From: CAZJVD01 sp964549505
Lineage (GTDB): Bacteria > Bdellovibrionota > UBA1018 > CAZJVD01
Assembly: GCA_964549505.1 (NCBI GenBank)
Contig: CAZJVD010000006.1
Span: forward strand, 62,001 to 126,000
Length of the DNA stretch: 64,000 nt
Reading direction: 5' to 3'
Made by a program: the position numbers and the translations under genes. Positions 8,804 through 16,640 of this stretch are shown here, in pieces. The notes under the pieces were generated by a model. The model was not told the origin of the DNA, ran no database searches, and saw only the letters and a list, made by a program, of their open reading frames with translations. Position 1 is the stretch's first letter; the number at the start of each line of letters is the position of its first letter.

Positions 8804-10429
8804 GTGTCCTCATCTGTTGAAACCAGCTCGATGAAGATCAGGCGCGCATTGATCAGCGTTTCCGATAAAGAGGGCGTTGTGGAGCTCGCGCAGGCTCTTT
8901 CAAAATCGGGTACGGAGCTCGTGGCAACCGGTGGCACGCTCAAGCTCTTAGAGTCGTCGGGACTTAAAGTGCGAAGTGTCGAGTCGATCACGCGCAATCC
9001 GGAGAGTTTCGGTGGCCGGATGAAGACGCTTTCGTTCCATCTTCTCAGCGGTGTTTTGTACCAGCGTGGAAACACGCGCGATGAGTCTGAAGCGAAAGCT
9101 CTCGGTATCGAGCCGATTGATGCTGTGATCGTGAACTTTTATCCCTTCGAACAGGCGTCGAAGAAACCTGGCATCTCCCGTGACGATCTTATTGAAGAGG
9201 TCGATATTGGCGGACCCACGATGGTGCGAGCGGCCGCTAAGAATTCAAAGCATGTTCTGGTCGTATCGAGCCCGACGCTGTACGCAGATGTGATTCGAGA
9301 ATTGCAGACCGAAGGCGGTGTGACCGAGGCGACACGCGAGATCTGTGCGCAAAACACATGGCGCGACGTAGCTGCTTACGATCACGCGATTGCTCTCCGC
9401 CTGAGTGGCGACACGTTGACGTTGAAGTACGGTGAGAATCCTCATCAGATGGGGCATCTAATGGTGGATCCGAGCTCGCCCATCGCGTGGCCCACGGGAT
9501 CCGATGGCGACCGAGCTCCGATCTCCTATAATAATATTTTAGACGCTTCCGCGTCGTATGAGCTCGTCAGTGGGATCAAGAGTCAGTTTCCGGGCTGTGA
9601 AGCGGTAGCGATCTTCAAACATTGCAACCCCTGCGGCGTCGCCGTCAGTCTGAGCGGAAAACAGTCTCAACGAAAACTTCTTGAAATGGCATGGGCTTCG
9701 GATCCCGTGAGTGCTTTTGGTGGTGTGGTGACGTTAAGTTCTCCGCTCGAAAAAGAAGCGGCCGAGTTTCTCTCATCAAAGTTTGTGGAACTCATCCAGG
9801 CTCCAGGGCTTTCGAAACCCAGTGCGGATGTGACGGCCGCATTCTCAAAGAAGAAAAATCTTAAGACATTAGAGGTCCGAGCGTGGACCGACGCCGGTGC
9901 GACAGCGTCGCGGAAAAAGCATACTGAGATGAGCGTTGTGGGTGGTGTCTTGTTTCAGGATCGAGATGTCGTCGGGACGGAGTCGCTCGAGTGGGTCACA
10001 AAGGCAAAGGGTTCTAAGGCAAACGAAACCGCCGCGAGGGTAGGCGTGCATGTGGTGACGTCGCTCAAGTCGAACGCCGTCGCACTTCTGCGCTGTACAG
10101 AAGGTGGTGACGTCGTACAGCTGATTGGTACGGGCCAAGGCCAACCCAATCGTGTGGAAGCGATTGACTGGTTGGCGGTTCGACGTGCCGAGCGTTTCTA
10201 CAAAGACAATGGCCGCACGCTGAAAGAGGCGGCTGGAGCCGATAGCGTCGTGCTCGTGTCGGACGCGTTTTTTCCGTTTCCAGATAGTATCGAGATCGCT
10301 GCCGCGGCTGGGGTTACGACGATTATTCAGCCGGGCGGAAGTATCAAAGACGGCGACGTCATCCAGGCTTGCGATCGCCTCGGAGCTGCTATGGCGAAAA
10401 CAGGACGGCGGCATTTTCGCCACTCATAA
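8804..10429 (+). CDS. purH: Bifunctional AICAR transformylase/IMP cyclohydrolase PurH
   Basis: PurH performs the last two steps to IMP. The N-terminal cyclohydrolase half begins RRALISVSDKEGVVELA and carries FGGRMKTLS and VDIGGPTMVRAAAKN. The transformylase half has KYGENPHQ, FKHCNPCGVAVS and SDAFFPFPD. At 541 aa it is standard length. The GTG at 8804 lies seven bases after a strong AGGTAGGGGG ribosome site; an ATG at 8831 is an alternative start. It follows purQ by 3 nt, and purM begins 26 nt downstream of its stop. Confidence 0.95.
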   Translation: MSSSVETSSMKIRRALISVSDKEGVVELAQALSKSGTELVATGGTLKLLESSGLKVRSVESITRNPESFGGRMKTLSFHLLSGVLYQRGNTRDESEAKALGIEPIDAVIVNFYPFEQASKKPGISRDDLIEEVDIGGPTMVRAAAKNSKHVLVVSSPTLYADVIRELQTEGGVTEATREICAQNTWRDVAAYDHAIALRLSGDTLTLKYGENPHQMGHLMVDPSSPIAWPTGSDGDRAPISYNNILDASASYELVSGIKSQFPGCEAVAIFKHCNPCGVAVSLSGKQSQRKLLEMAWASDPVSAFGGVVTLSSPLEKEAAEFLSSKFVELIQAPGLSKPSADVTAAFSKKKNLKTLEVRAWTDAGATASRKKHTEMSVVGGVLFQDRDVVGTESLEWVTKAKGSKANETAARVGVHVVTSLKSNAVALLRCTEGGDVVQLIGTGQGQPNRVEAIDWLAVRRAERFYKDNGRTLKEAAGADSVVLVSDAFFPFPDSIEIAAAAGVTTIIQPGGSIKDGDVIQACDRLGAAMAKTGRRHFRHS

Positions 10430-10455
10430 GCGCACTAACAAGTATTAAGGGATCC

Positions 10456-11517
10456 ATGTCACAGAAACGACTGAGTTATAAAAAAGCAGGCGTCGACATC
10501 GATCGAGCCGATCGTTTGGTCGATGCGATTTCAGGCCTTGCAAAGAAAACACATACCTCTGGCGTGCGCGGAGCGGTCGGTGGGTATGCTTCGCTGTTTC
10601 GCGTCGGCCAAGAAACGATCGCGGCGTCGACCGATGGCGTGGGGACCAAGCTCCGACTCGCGATTGATCTGAAGCGCTTCGATACGATCGGACAGGATCT
10701 CGTCGCGATGAGTGTGAACGATCTTCTCTGCGTCGGATCAAAGCCACTTTTCTTTTTAGACTATTTTGCTGTTGGAAAACTTGTTCCGCGCACGGCACGG
10801 CAGATCATTGCCGGCATCGCGCGTGCCTGTGCGATGGCTGAGTGTGCGTTAGTCGGTGGTGAGACAGCCGAGATGCCAGGGTTTTATGCGCATGATGATT
10901 TTGATCTCGCTGGGTTTGCCGTCGGGTCGGTAAAGAATCCCTTGCCGAGAAAAACGATTCGTTCGGGCGATACGTTGATCGGGGTTGCGTCGAGCGGGTT
11001 TCATAGCAATGGTTACAGTCTTTTGCGTAAGATCGTCGCCGATGCACGACTCGCTCCCGGTGCGCGAAAGCGTCTTCTCAGACAGTTGCTCGAGCCGACC
11101 AAGATTTATGTTCGTTCGATAGCGCCCCTTCTGGCGGGAGGGAAGCTCAAGGGTTTAGCTCATATTACGGGATCGGGACTGCTCAATCTTCCTCGGGTGT
11201 CGACCGACGTGGATTTTGAACTGCGTATGCCGGCACGTGGTGAGCGTCCGCGAGTGATCGACGAGGTGCTTGCATGCACGCGTCGCTCCGGAATGATCTT
11301 ATCGCCAGAACAGTGGCTGACGACGTTCAATATGGGGATTGGAATGATTGCGGTCACGTCTCCTAAGGACGCATCTTTCGTGTTGAGGGCTTTGCATGCG
11401 CGCGGAGAGCGTGCGTTTGTCATAGGGAGGACGGTTCGCAAACGTTCGGCATCGAAGCATGCTTTCATCAGCGTGGCGCACGATCTTGGAGGGCGTCCTT
11501 TGGTGTTGGAGTACTAG
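10456..11517 (+). CDS. purM: AIR synthase PurM
   Basis: Phosphoribosylformylglycinamidine cyclo-ligase closes the imidazole ring. The N-terminus LSYKKAGVDIDRADRLV is a family hallmark. It is followed by STDGVGTKLRLA, MSVNDLLCVGSKPLFFLDYF and ALVGGETAEMPGFY, the ATP- and substrate-binding segments of the PurM superfamily. The ATG at 10456, behind TAAGGGAT, gives 353 aa, the usual length. The frame is open further upstream into purH, but that extension has no homology-like character. It is the last purine gene of the operon; the nuclease gene starts 20 nt later. Confidence 0.95.
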   Translation: MSQKRLSYKKAGVDIDRADRLVDAISGLAKKTHTSGVRGAVGGYASLFRVGQETIAASTDGVGTKLRLAIDLKRFDTIGQDLVAMSVNDLLCVGSKPLFFLDYFAVGKLVPRTARQIIAGIARACAMAECALVGGETAEMPGFYAHDDFDLAGFAVGSVKNPLPRKTIRSGDTLIGVASSGFHSNGYSLLRKIVADARLAPGARKRLLRQLLEPTKIYVRSIAPLLAGGKLKGLAHITGSGLLNLPRVSTDVDFELRMPARGERPRVIDEVLACTRRSGMILSPEQWLTTFNMGIGMIAVTSPKDASFVLRALHARGERAFVIGRTVRKRSASKHAFISVAHDLGGRPLVLEY

Positions 11518-11537
11518 TTGGCGAGGGGTCATAGCAG

Positions 11538-14282
11538 TTGAACAAACATCCGGAGGCGAACGAGACTGCTCGAGAGAGTCGTATCAGACTTGAAGACTTC
11601 AGCGGTCTAAGGCGCCGAGCGACCTTGATTGTGGGTGATGCGGTTGACTGGGAACACGTCAAAACGCGTTGGCTTGAGACCGATCCGACGCCCATCACGC
11701 AGGACGCACTTCTTAAGTCTGTCGATTGTGCCTCCAAAATTCTCAGTCGTGTTTTCCATTGCTCGATTCCGGAACGATCGCGGCTGACGCGTTTTCGTTC
11801 GCGCGAACTTGTGCGAACACTTCTTCAGGACGAAAATGTTGTGGCACGCGTTCCCAATCAGATCGCGCGCGCTCATCATCAGGGGTTTGTTCCTGAGCTC
11901 GAGCGGCGTATTCGAGGATTTCGTCGGTTAGGAACGAACGCGAGTGAACGAAGTGTAGCGCAAGCGAAGGTCGGACGTGCCGACCCGGAACTCGAATACA
12001 TGAGTGCACTCTTTGAGGCGACGCTCGAGGCGCTCAGTCTCTGGGATGACGAGCGTATCTTTGTTCGCGCGTTCACCGAGCTTGCAGCGATGAATCTGAC
12101 CCAGGTGATTGACCCTCAAGCGGTCTTTGGATCGCCGCACGCGTTTTTTTGGAATCCGCTCCCAGCTACCGGACCACGGAGTGGGCCAGCAGGTGGAATT
12201 GAAGCGAGTTTTATCGAGCTCTGTAGCTTGCGCGGATTTGTTTCGTTCCTAGAAAATCCTGCGACCGCTCATGGTCCTCTTCATACTCTGGCCCCTACGC
12301 CGGCTTTCACGCCAACTCCGATAAGCGACAGCGACGAGCGAGATGGTCAGCCTTCGGCGGTGGAGCTTTGGCGAACCCATACCGTCTGGTGCCTTGCAGA
12401 TGATTTGTCGGCAACACTCACGGAAAGCGATCGCGGTAGCCGACATGGTAGCGATGTCGGCAAAGACCGCTTAGTCGTTTTGCCGTCGGACATGAAAACG
12501 AGTGAGATCGTCAAGGACGCGCTCGCGAAAGCCATGCGTACGCGTTCGGATCGCCCGGCAGCGGTCGTACGAGGGACGCTCGGCCCGCTCGAACTGGTTC
12601 ACCGTCGATTCGATCCCAAGGATCTCAGAGAAATACTCCCGGTCTTAGAGCGTGATCGCAGCCTTTTGCGAGCGGTGACGGAACGGCTTGCCGAGCGCGG
12701 TTTTCGCGGAGGTTGGACGGATCTGAACGCGCTTCTCGAGCGAGGTGTGGGTCGTGAGTCCACGAAACTGTCTTGGTTACCTGAGGTCAAACGGTGGTCG
12801 GAGAAACTCAAAGGGCGTTTTCAGATTGCGGAGCTTCGCGCGCGGCATTTTAGCATTTTGAGCACGCTCACCCCACGAGATCAGCCTTGGCTGTCGGATG
12901 AAAGTCTCCGAACACTCGCGCGCATTTACGATGAACTGGCTACGGACGAACGTGAGTTTGGGCTCACATCGCAAGATGGGTCTGGAACGGGGCGTGCGAC
13001 GCTGGCATTTTGGCTCCTACGGCTCCGCGAGCGGATCGCAGAAGTTCGGCCCCTTTCGAATCAGGAGCGGTCTGACCCTTCAGTCAGCTTTGTTCCGATC
13101 GGCAAAGCGGGACTTTCCAGCGCTGTGAGTGGACGTCGCTATGACGAAGTTCATATCGTTTGTCCGGATCCGGCGAGTAGGTCGGATCTGGAGTGGGTGA
13201 GATACTGGCGTAGCGAAGCGGATCGTCTTGTGATTTGGGAAAGCAGTTTTGGAGCGTCAGGCAGTGAGCGTGTGTCCATGCAAGCAGCGCTCGCAGGAGA
13301 GGTTCGTGTGACCGAGCGAGGCGCTCGTCCTCGATGGACCGCTGGTTTTTCGGAACCCGAACGTGCGCCGCCGATGCAGGTGTCTCTCGAATGGGGAGGC
13401 GGACGGACAGGGTCGCTCCTATTTGGTGCAACGGAGATCGATCGCGTGAGTCGTTGCTCGTTTCAGGGGCTCGCTATTTCTCGCTGGCGTTTGCGCGATG
13501 GTGACGATGCTGGCGTGGAGCCTTGGCCGTGGTCACGCGGATTGATTCTACACAAGGCGGTAGAACTGATGCTGCGACCTCCGCAAGGATCGGTCACGCC
13601 ACGCGAAGCTCTTGAACAAGCGTGGAAGCTATCGCCTCCGCGCGGGTGGTTCGGCGGTCTCAAAGGCGATCCTTCGATGGAAGCGCCTCTTAAGCGGCAG
13701 TATCAGTCGGTACTCGAGCGCTTTCTCGAGCAGGAGCGCTTGTATCAGGAAGCAAGCGGCAACACTGTGTTCGAGATCGAAGACCCCGATCTCCTGAAAC
13801 TCAGTTTTGGTGAGACGACCGTGGAGGGGCGGCCTGATCGGTTGGACGTTACGAAGGAGGGCGAGATCTTCGTGATCGACTACAAGACTGGAACCGATCA
13901 TCCACGCGGTAGGGAGATGGTTGAAACCGGGCGTGGTTTGCAGCTTCCGTTTTATGCGCTCGCGGCTCAGAAGAAGTTCAGTCGCGCCTGCGCAGGTGGT
14001 CTTTTTGTGGAGCTCACCCGAAAGGCCGATCGTAACAAAGGTCTGATCTTTAAGAGTCGAAACGGTAAGGGGCCTGGAAAAATCACCGCACTTCGCTCCA
14101 ACAATGCGAGTCTTCTGGAGGGATCTCCGAGCGACATCTGGGATATCCTGACCGAACATCTGCGAACTACGGTCACCACGTATGGACGCGGTGACGTGCT
14201 TGTAAAACCGAAATTAGCGACCGAGTGTCGCACCTGCCAAGCGTGTGATCTCTGCGGTATCAGGCGGTATCGAAAGTCATAA
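11538..14282 (+). CDS. AddB/RecB-family PD-(D/E)XK nuclease
   Basis: A 914-aa protein whose C-terminal third is a RecB-family nuclease domain: GRPDRLD and VIDYKTG supply the acidic residues and Lys, and LQLPFYALA is the QxxxY motif. The cysteine in VSRCSFQGLA plus three in the C-terminal CRTCQACDLC resemble the 4Fe-4S clasp of AddB and Cas4-type nucleases. The N-terminal 600 residues show no Walker A motif and are not recognisable, as in degenerate AddB helicase domains. It probably takes part in double-strand end processing, but the AddA-type helicase partner is not in the window. The TTG start follows GAGGGG. It sits 20 nt after purM and converges on tolR. The fold call is solid; the exact function is inferred. 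Confidence 0.75.
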   Translation: MNKHPEANETARESRIRLEDFSGLRRRATLIVGDAVDWEHVKTRWLETDPTPITQDALLKSVDCASKILSRVFHCSIPERSRLTRFRSRELVRTLLQDENVVARVPNQIARAHHQGFVPELERRIRGFRRLGTNASERSVAQAKVGRADPELEYMSALFEATLEALSLWDDERIFVRAFTELAAMNLTQVIDPQAVFGSPHAFFWNPLPATGPRSGPAGGIEASFIELCSLRGFVSFLENPATAHGPLHTLAPTPAFTPTPISDSDERDGQPSAVELWRTHTVWCLADDLSATLTESDRGSRHGSDVGKDRLVVLPSDMKTSEIVKDALAKAMRTRSDRPAAVVRGTLGPLELVHRRFDPKDLREILPVLERDRSLLRAVTERLAERGFRGGWTDLNALLERGVGRESTKLSWLPEVKRWSEKLKGRFQIAELRARHFSILSTLTPRDQPWLSDESLRTLARIYDELATDEREFGLTSQDGSGTGRATLAFWLLRLRERIAEVRPLSNQERSDPSVSFVPIGKAGLSSAVSGRRYDEVHIVCPDPASRSDLEWVRYWRSEADRLVIWESSFGASGSERVSMQAALAGEVRVTERGARPRWTAGFSEPERAPPMQVSLEWGGGRTGSLLFGATEIDRVSRCSFQGLAISRWRLRDGDDAGVEPWPWSRGLILHKAVELMLRPPQGSVTPREALEQAWKLSPPRGWFGGLKGDPSMEAPLKRQYQSVLERFLEQERLYQEASGNTVFEIEDPDLLKLSFGETTVEGRPDRLDVTKEGEIFVIDYKTGTDHPRGREMVETGRGLQLPFYALAAQKKFSRACAGGLFVELTRKADRNKGLIFKSRNGKGPGKITALRSNNASLLEGSPSDIWDILTEHLRTTVTTYGRGDVLVKPKLATECRTCQACDLCGIRRYRKS

Positions 14283-14297
14283 GCAAGAGGACGCGCA

Positions 14298-14732
14298 CTA
14301 TTTTTTTGATTTGCCCTGCACGCTGAGCGCAAACTTACTGAGACCCGTGCGTTGGAGCGTGTCCATGAGTTGAATCACGCGTCCATGCGATGTGGCTTCG
14401 TCGGCTTGGATCGCGGCTGTTTGATTCTTTTCTCCATCAGGGAGAGCGCGCAAGCGTGTTTCGAGCATCTCGAAGCTCATCTTTTCTCGTCCCCAGTAAA
14501 GGTCTCCGTTTGAGGTGAGCGTAAAAACGAGAGGATTGGACTCTGCCGCAGCTCCTGTCGTGGCCTGCGGAAGTTTGACCTTGATGCTGCGTTGGTAAAT
14601 CACGGGTGCTGTCAGCATGAAGATCACAAGTAGCACGAGAACGACGTCGACAAGAGGTGTGACATTGATCTCAGCGATGACGGAGTCCGAGCCGTCCATT
14701 CCTCCACCCATTCCTCCGCGGCGGCCAGCCAT
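14298..14732 (-). CDS. tolR: ExbD/TolR-family biopolymer transport protein
   Basis: A 144-aa inner-membrane protein with a short Gly/Met/Arg-rich cytoplasmic N-terminus. One transmembrane helix contains the conserved proton-path aspartate (NVTPLVDVVLVLLVIFM). A periplasmic domain follows. With its ExbB/TolQ partner it transduces proton motive force to the outer membrane, either for Tol-Pal envelope constriction or TonB import. The sequence does not decide which. It is 2 nt downstream of the tolQ-like gene on the same strand. No tolA, tolB, pal or tonB is adjacent, so the symbol is a family label. Confidence 0.85.
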   Translation of the reverse strand: MAGRRGGMGGGMDGSDSVIAEINVTPLVDVVLVLLVIFMLTAPVIYQRSIKVKLPQATTGAAAESNPLVFTLTSNGDLYWGREKMSFEMLETRLRALPDGEKNQTAAIQADEATSHGRVIQLMDTLQRTGLSKFALSVQGKSKK

Positions 14733-14734
14733 GA

Positions 14735-15379
14735 TCAGCTCTCACTTCGGCTGAGCAGCCTTGCGATCATGAAGTTCTGAAGCGCTTCAGCTTCGGTGAG
14801 TGCGCCTCGAACTTTCGTCTGAAAGACGTTAAAGGCAATGACCGCTGGGATGGCGACAAAGATCCCAACGCCGGTTGCGACGAGTGCTTCAGAAAGTCCC
14901 GCCGTGACCGTACCAGCAGCACCTTCGGCCTGTACGGAGAGATCTTTAAAAGCGCGGACAATCCCAAGCACAGTTCCGAAAAGGCCAATAAATGGAGCAT
15001 TGGATCCGATCGTTGCGAGCAACGAGAGATTTTTTTCCCAGCTCTTACGCGTTCGCAGAATCGCATCGCTTGCGATGCGTTCCAGCGTCTCGCCATTGTT
15101 CGAACCTTTGCCACGCTTCCACCAACCGAGGAGTGCTTCCACCATGGGTTGCTCGAAACGTGTCTGTTCAGAACACGACTTCAGGGCTCGATCCCAGTCC
15201 CCTTGATCAATCAGGTTACGGAGGTCCTGGCGAAAGACATCGGCACCGCGGAGTTGACGGTTAAAGAAGGAAGCGCGTTCGAAAATCAGCGCTATTGAAA
15301 AAATCGAGAGTCCTAGCAGAAGATAGAGAACCCATTCCGCACCCACCGTCGAAACGCCCAAGAAAACATTGGAAAGCAT
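14735..15379 (-). CDS. tolQ: MotA/TolQ/ExbB proton channel family protein
   Basis: A 214-aa inner-membrane protein with a first helix at about residues 14-34 and the family core GLFGTVLGIVRAF, then a Gly/Ala-rich helix (GLSEALVATGVGIFVAIPAV). This is the TolQ/ExbB signature. It pairs with the TolR-like protein encoded 2 nt downstream. The ATG at 15379 gives a TolQ-like N-terminus. A GTG at 15433 directly behind GGGGAGATA would add 18 residues and cannot be excluded. The function (Tol-Pal or TonB energising) is unresolved because the rest of the system is not nearby. Confidence 0.85.
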   Translation of the reverse strand: MLSNVFLGVSTVGAEWVLYLLLGLSIFSIALIFERASFFNRQLRGADVFRQDLRNLIDQGDWDRALKSCSEQTRFEQPMVEALLGWWKRGKGSNNGETLERIASDAILRTRKSWEKNLSLLATIGSNAPFIGLFGTVLGIVRAFKDLSVQAEGAAGTVTAGLSEALVATGVGIFVAIPAVIAFNVFQTKVRGALTEAEALQNFMIARLLSRSES

Positions 15380-15531
15380 GGTTATAAAGATGCAACGATC
15401 CACCGAGGCGCGCAATCTGAAATAGTGGCGCACTATCTCCCCAGTATCTCCCCATGAAAGTTTTTTGCGATTGGTTAGTGCGGCGTGACCGATTACTTAT
15501 GGCCTCAGCCGAAACGAGAGAAAATCTCATG

Positions 15532-15685
15532 AAGGGCTCTAGGAAACTGAGGAGGAAATAGAGAACCTAGTGATTATAAAGTGCTTCTGCCTTTACCCTT
15601 ACCCGACTAGCCCACTGGGCTAGAAACCGAGAAGCTTTTATAATTTACAAGGTTTTCTGTTCTAAGAGGGATTTCTAGAGCCCTT
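15532..15685. repeat. MITE-like 154-bp imperfect inverted repeat
   Basis: The two ends carry the same 11-bp terminal inverted sequence, aagggctctag. Read inward, the left arm and the reverse complement of the right arm stay alignable for about 70-80 nt (shared attataaa, gcttct, ctagccca). Near the centre is a perfect 8-1-8 palindrome, ctagccca c tgggctag, at 15607-15623. The size and symmetry suggest a MITE-type element or a large structured leader. No flanking target duplication is evident and no transposase is present. Confidence 0.65.
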
Positions 15686-15777
15686 TATTATTTGGAGTGT
15701 CACTTTCCAATCCCATTCAAAAACTTAGCTTCCCGATCGCCTCAGGTAGTTTGGGGAGATCTCTGGGTAGAAAGTCG

Positions 15778-15806
15778 TTGACGAACTGTGTCCACATTAA
15801 TAACAC
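15778..15806 (+). promoter_or_regulatory. Possible sigma-70 promoter for the 15.8-22.4 kb cluster
   Basis: TTGACG at 15778-15783 is followed after 17 nt by TAACAC at 15801-15806, about 33 nt upstream of the ATG at 15840. The -35 is good and the -10 is weak. Confidence 0.35.
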
Positions 15807-15839
15807 CGCCCGTGAATAGGACTCCTGTCCGTTTCGGCT

Positions 15840-16637
15840 ATGAGAATTCGGGTTCTTTGTTTTCTGATTACCGCATCACTGTGTACTGGCACTCTGCCGG
15901 TTCCCGCGCATGGCTCGATCCGGCCCGTTGCCCGGACCGTTGCGGTGATGCAAGACGCTCTTCGCCAGCAGCTCAGTCGTGACCTCGCCGATCTTGAAGC
16001 GAATCTGTCGTATCTTAAGCGGAGTGTCGGTCGTAAAAAGGCAGACTACGGTTTTGACGCTTTACTCGAGAATCTCGCACAGGCGCGCGCCAGTCTTGAT
16101 GAAAAAGCGGACCGCCGACCGTTCTTGGAGCCCGGACCCTTTCTTCCGGTTGTTCTCAATATCTACTATTCAAATGCCTATCTCTCTCTTTGGAAGACAC
16201 CCAAGACTGAAGAAGCAAAAACGCTGGATCAGATTCGAAAACAAGTGAAACGTCTTGGCGACTACTTTGGTTGGAGTCTTGACAGTTCGGTAGGCGGGCG
16301 GCGGTTGCCGGAAAACACACCCCACGTTGTACTGTATTGGCTTGCCACGCTCACGCAGTGGTTGATTGATGGAAACGAATTTGCCACGGACGATCTGACA
16401 CCTCAGCGAAAAGCGGATCTCGTGCGCTTGCGTATCGAAATGCTCGATGCGGCCAGCGACGTGCCGGTGAGTTTGACTGAGCTTCAGCATCTTCTGGATC
16501 GTCTGAACGCCAGCCTCGTGCTGTCTGACGGAACTACGATCTGGGTGTCGGACTCGCGGTCCGCTAAGGGTTTAGTCTCCGACATTCTCTCGCTCGCGTC
16601 CTTTGGTCGCGACTATCTCGCATCGCTTGGGTTTTAA
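15840..16637 (+). CDS. Secreted alpha-helical protein of unknown function
   Basis: I do not recognise this 265-aa protein. It begins with a clear signal peptide (basic start, LCFLITASLCTG core, cleavage near PAHG), so it should be exported. The mature part is predicted mostly helical. A charged segment at about residues 36-85 (QQLSRDLADLEANLSYLKR) has coiled-coil character, and Tyr/Trp-rich stretches follow. No enzyme motif is visible. It is the first gene of a four-gene unit and ends 3 nt before the RCC1-like gene. Its possible promoter is at 15778-15806. It may act with the next secreted protein, but that is inferred from position only. Confidence 0.75.
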   Translation: MRIRVLCFLITASLCTGTLPVPAHGSIRPVARTVAVMQDALRQQLSRDLADLEANLSYLKRSVGRKKADYGFDALLENLAQARASLDEKADRRPFLEPGPFLPVVLNIYYSNAYLSLWKTPKTEEAKTLDQIRKQVKRLGDYFGWSLDSSVGGRRLPENTPHVVLYWLATLTQWLIDGNEFATDDLTPQRKADLVRLRIEMLDAASDVPVSLTELQHLLDRLNASLVLSDGTTIWVSDSRSAKGLVSDILSLASFGRDYLASLGF

Positions 16638-16640
16638 GCC

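Larger units (their letters stand above)
15380..15839. other. 460-bp intergenic region between tolQ and the 15.8-kb cluster
   Basis: This gap holds the divergent promoters of tolQ and the downstream plus-strand cluster. It is visibly richer in A/T than the flanking genes. It contains a tandem pair of tatctcccca (15434-15443 and 15445-15454), which may be part of the tolQ leader, and a 154-bp imperfect inverted repeat (15532-15685). A possible plus-strand promoter lies at 15778-15806. No coding sequence is supported here. Confidence 0.6.

Noticed and set aside
15607..15623. The 8-1-8 palindrome ctagccca c tgggctag as a stand-alone terminator
   Set aside because: It has no T-run and lies near the centre of the larger inverted repeat, which explains it better.
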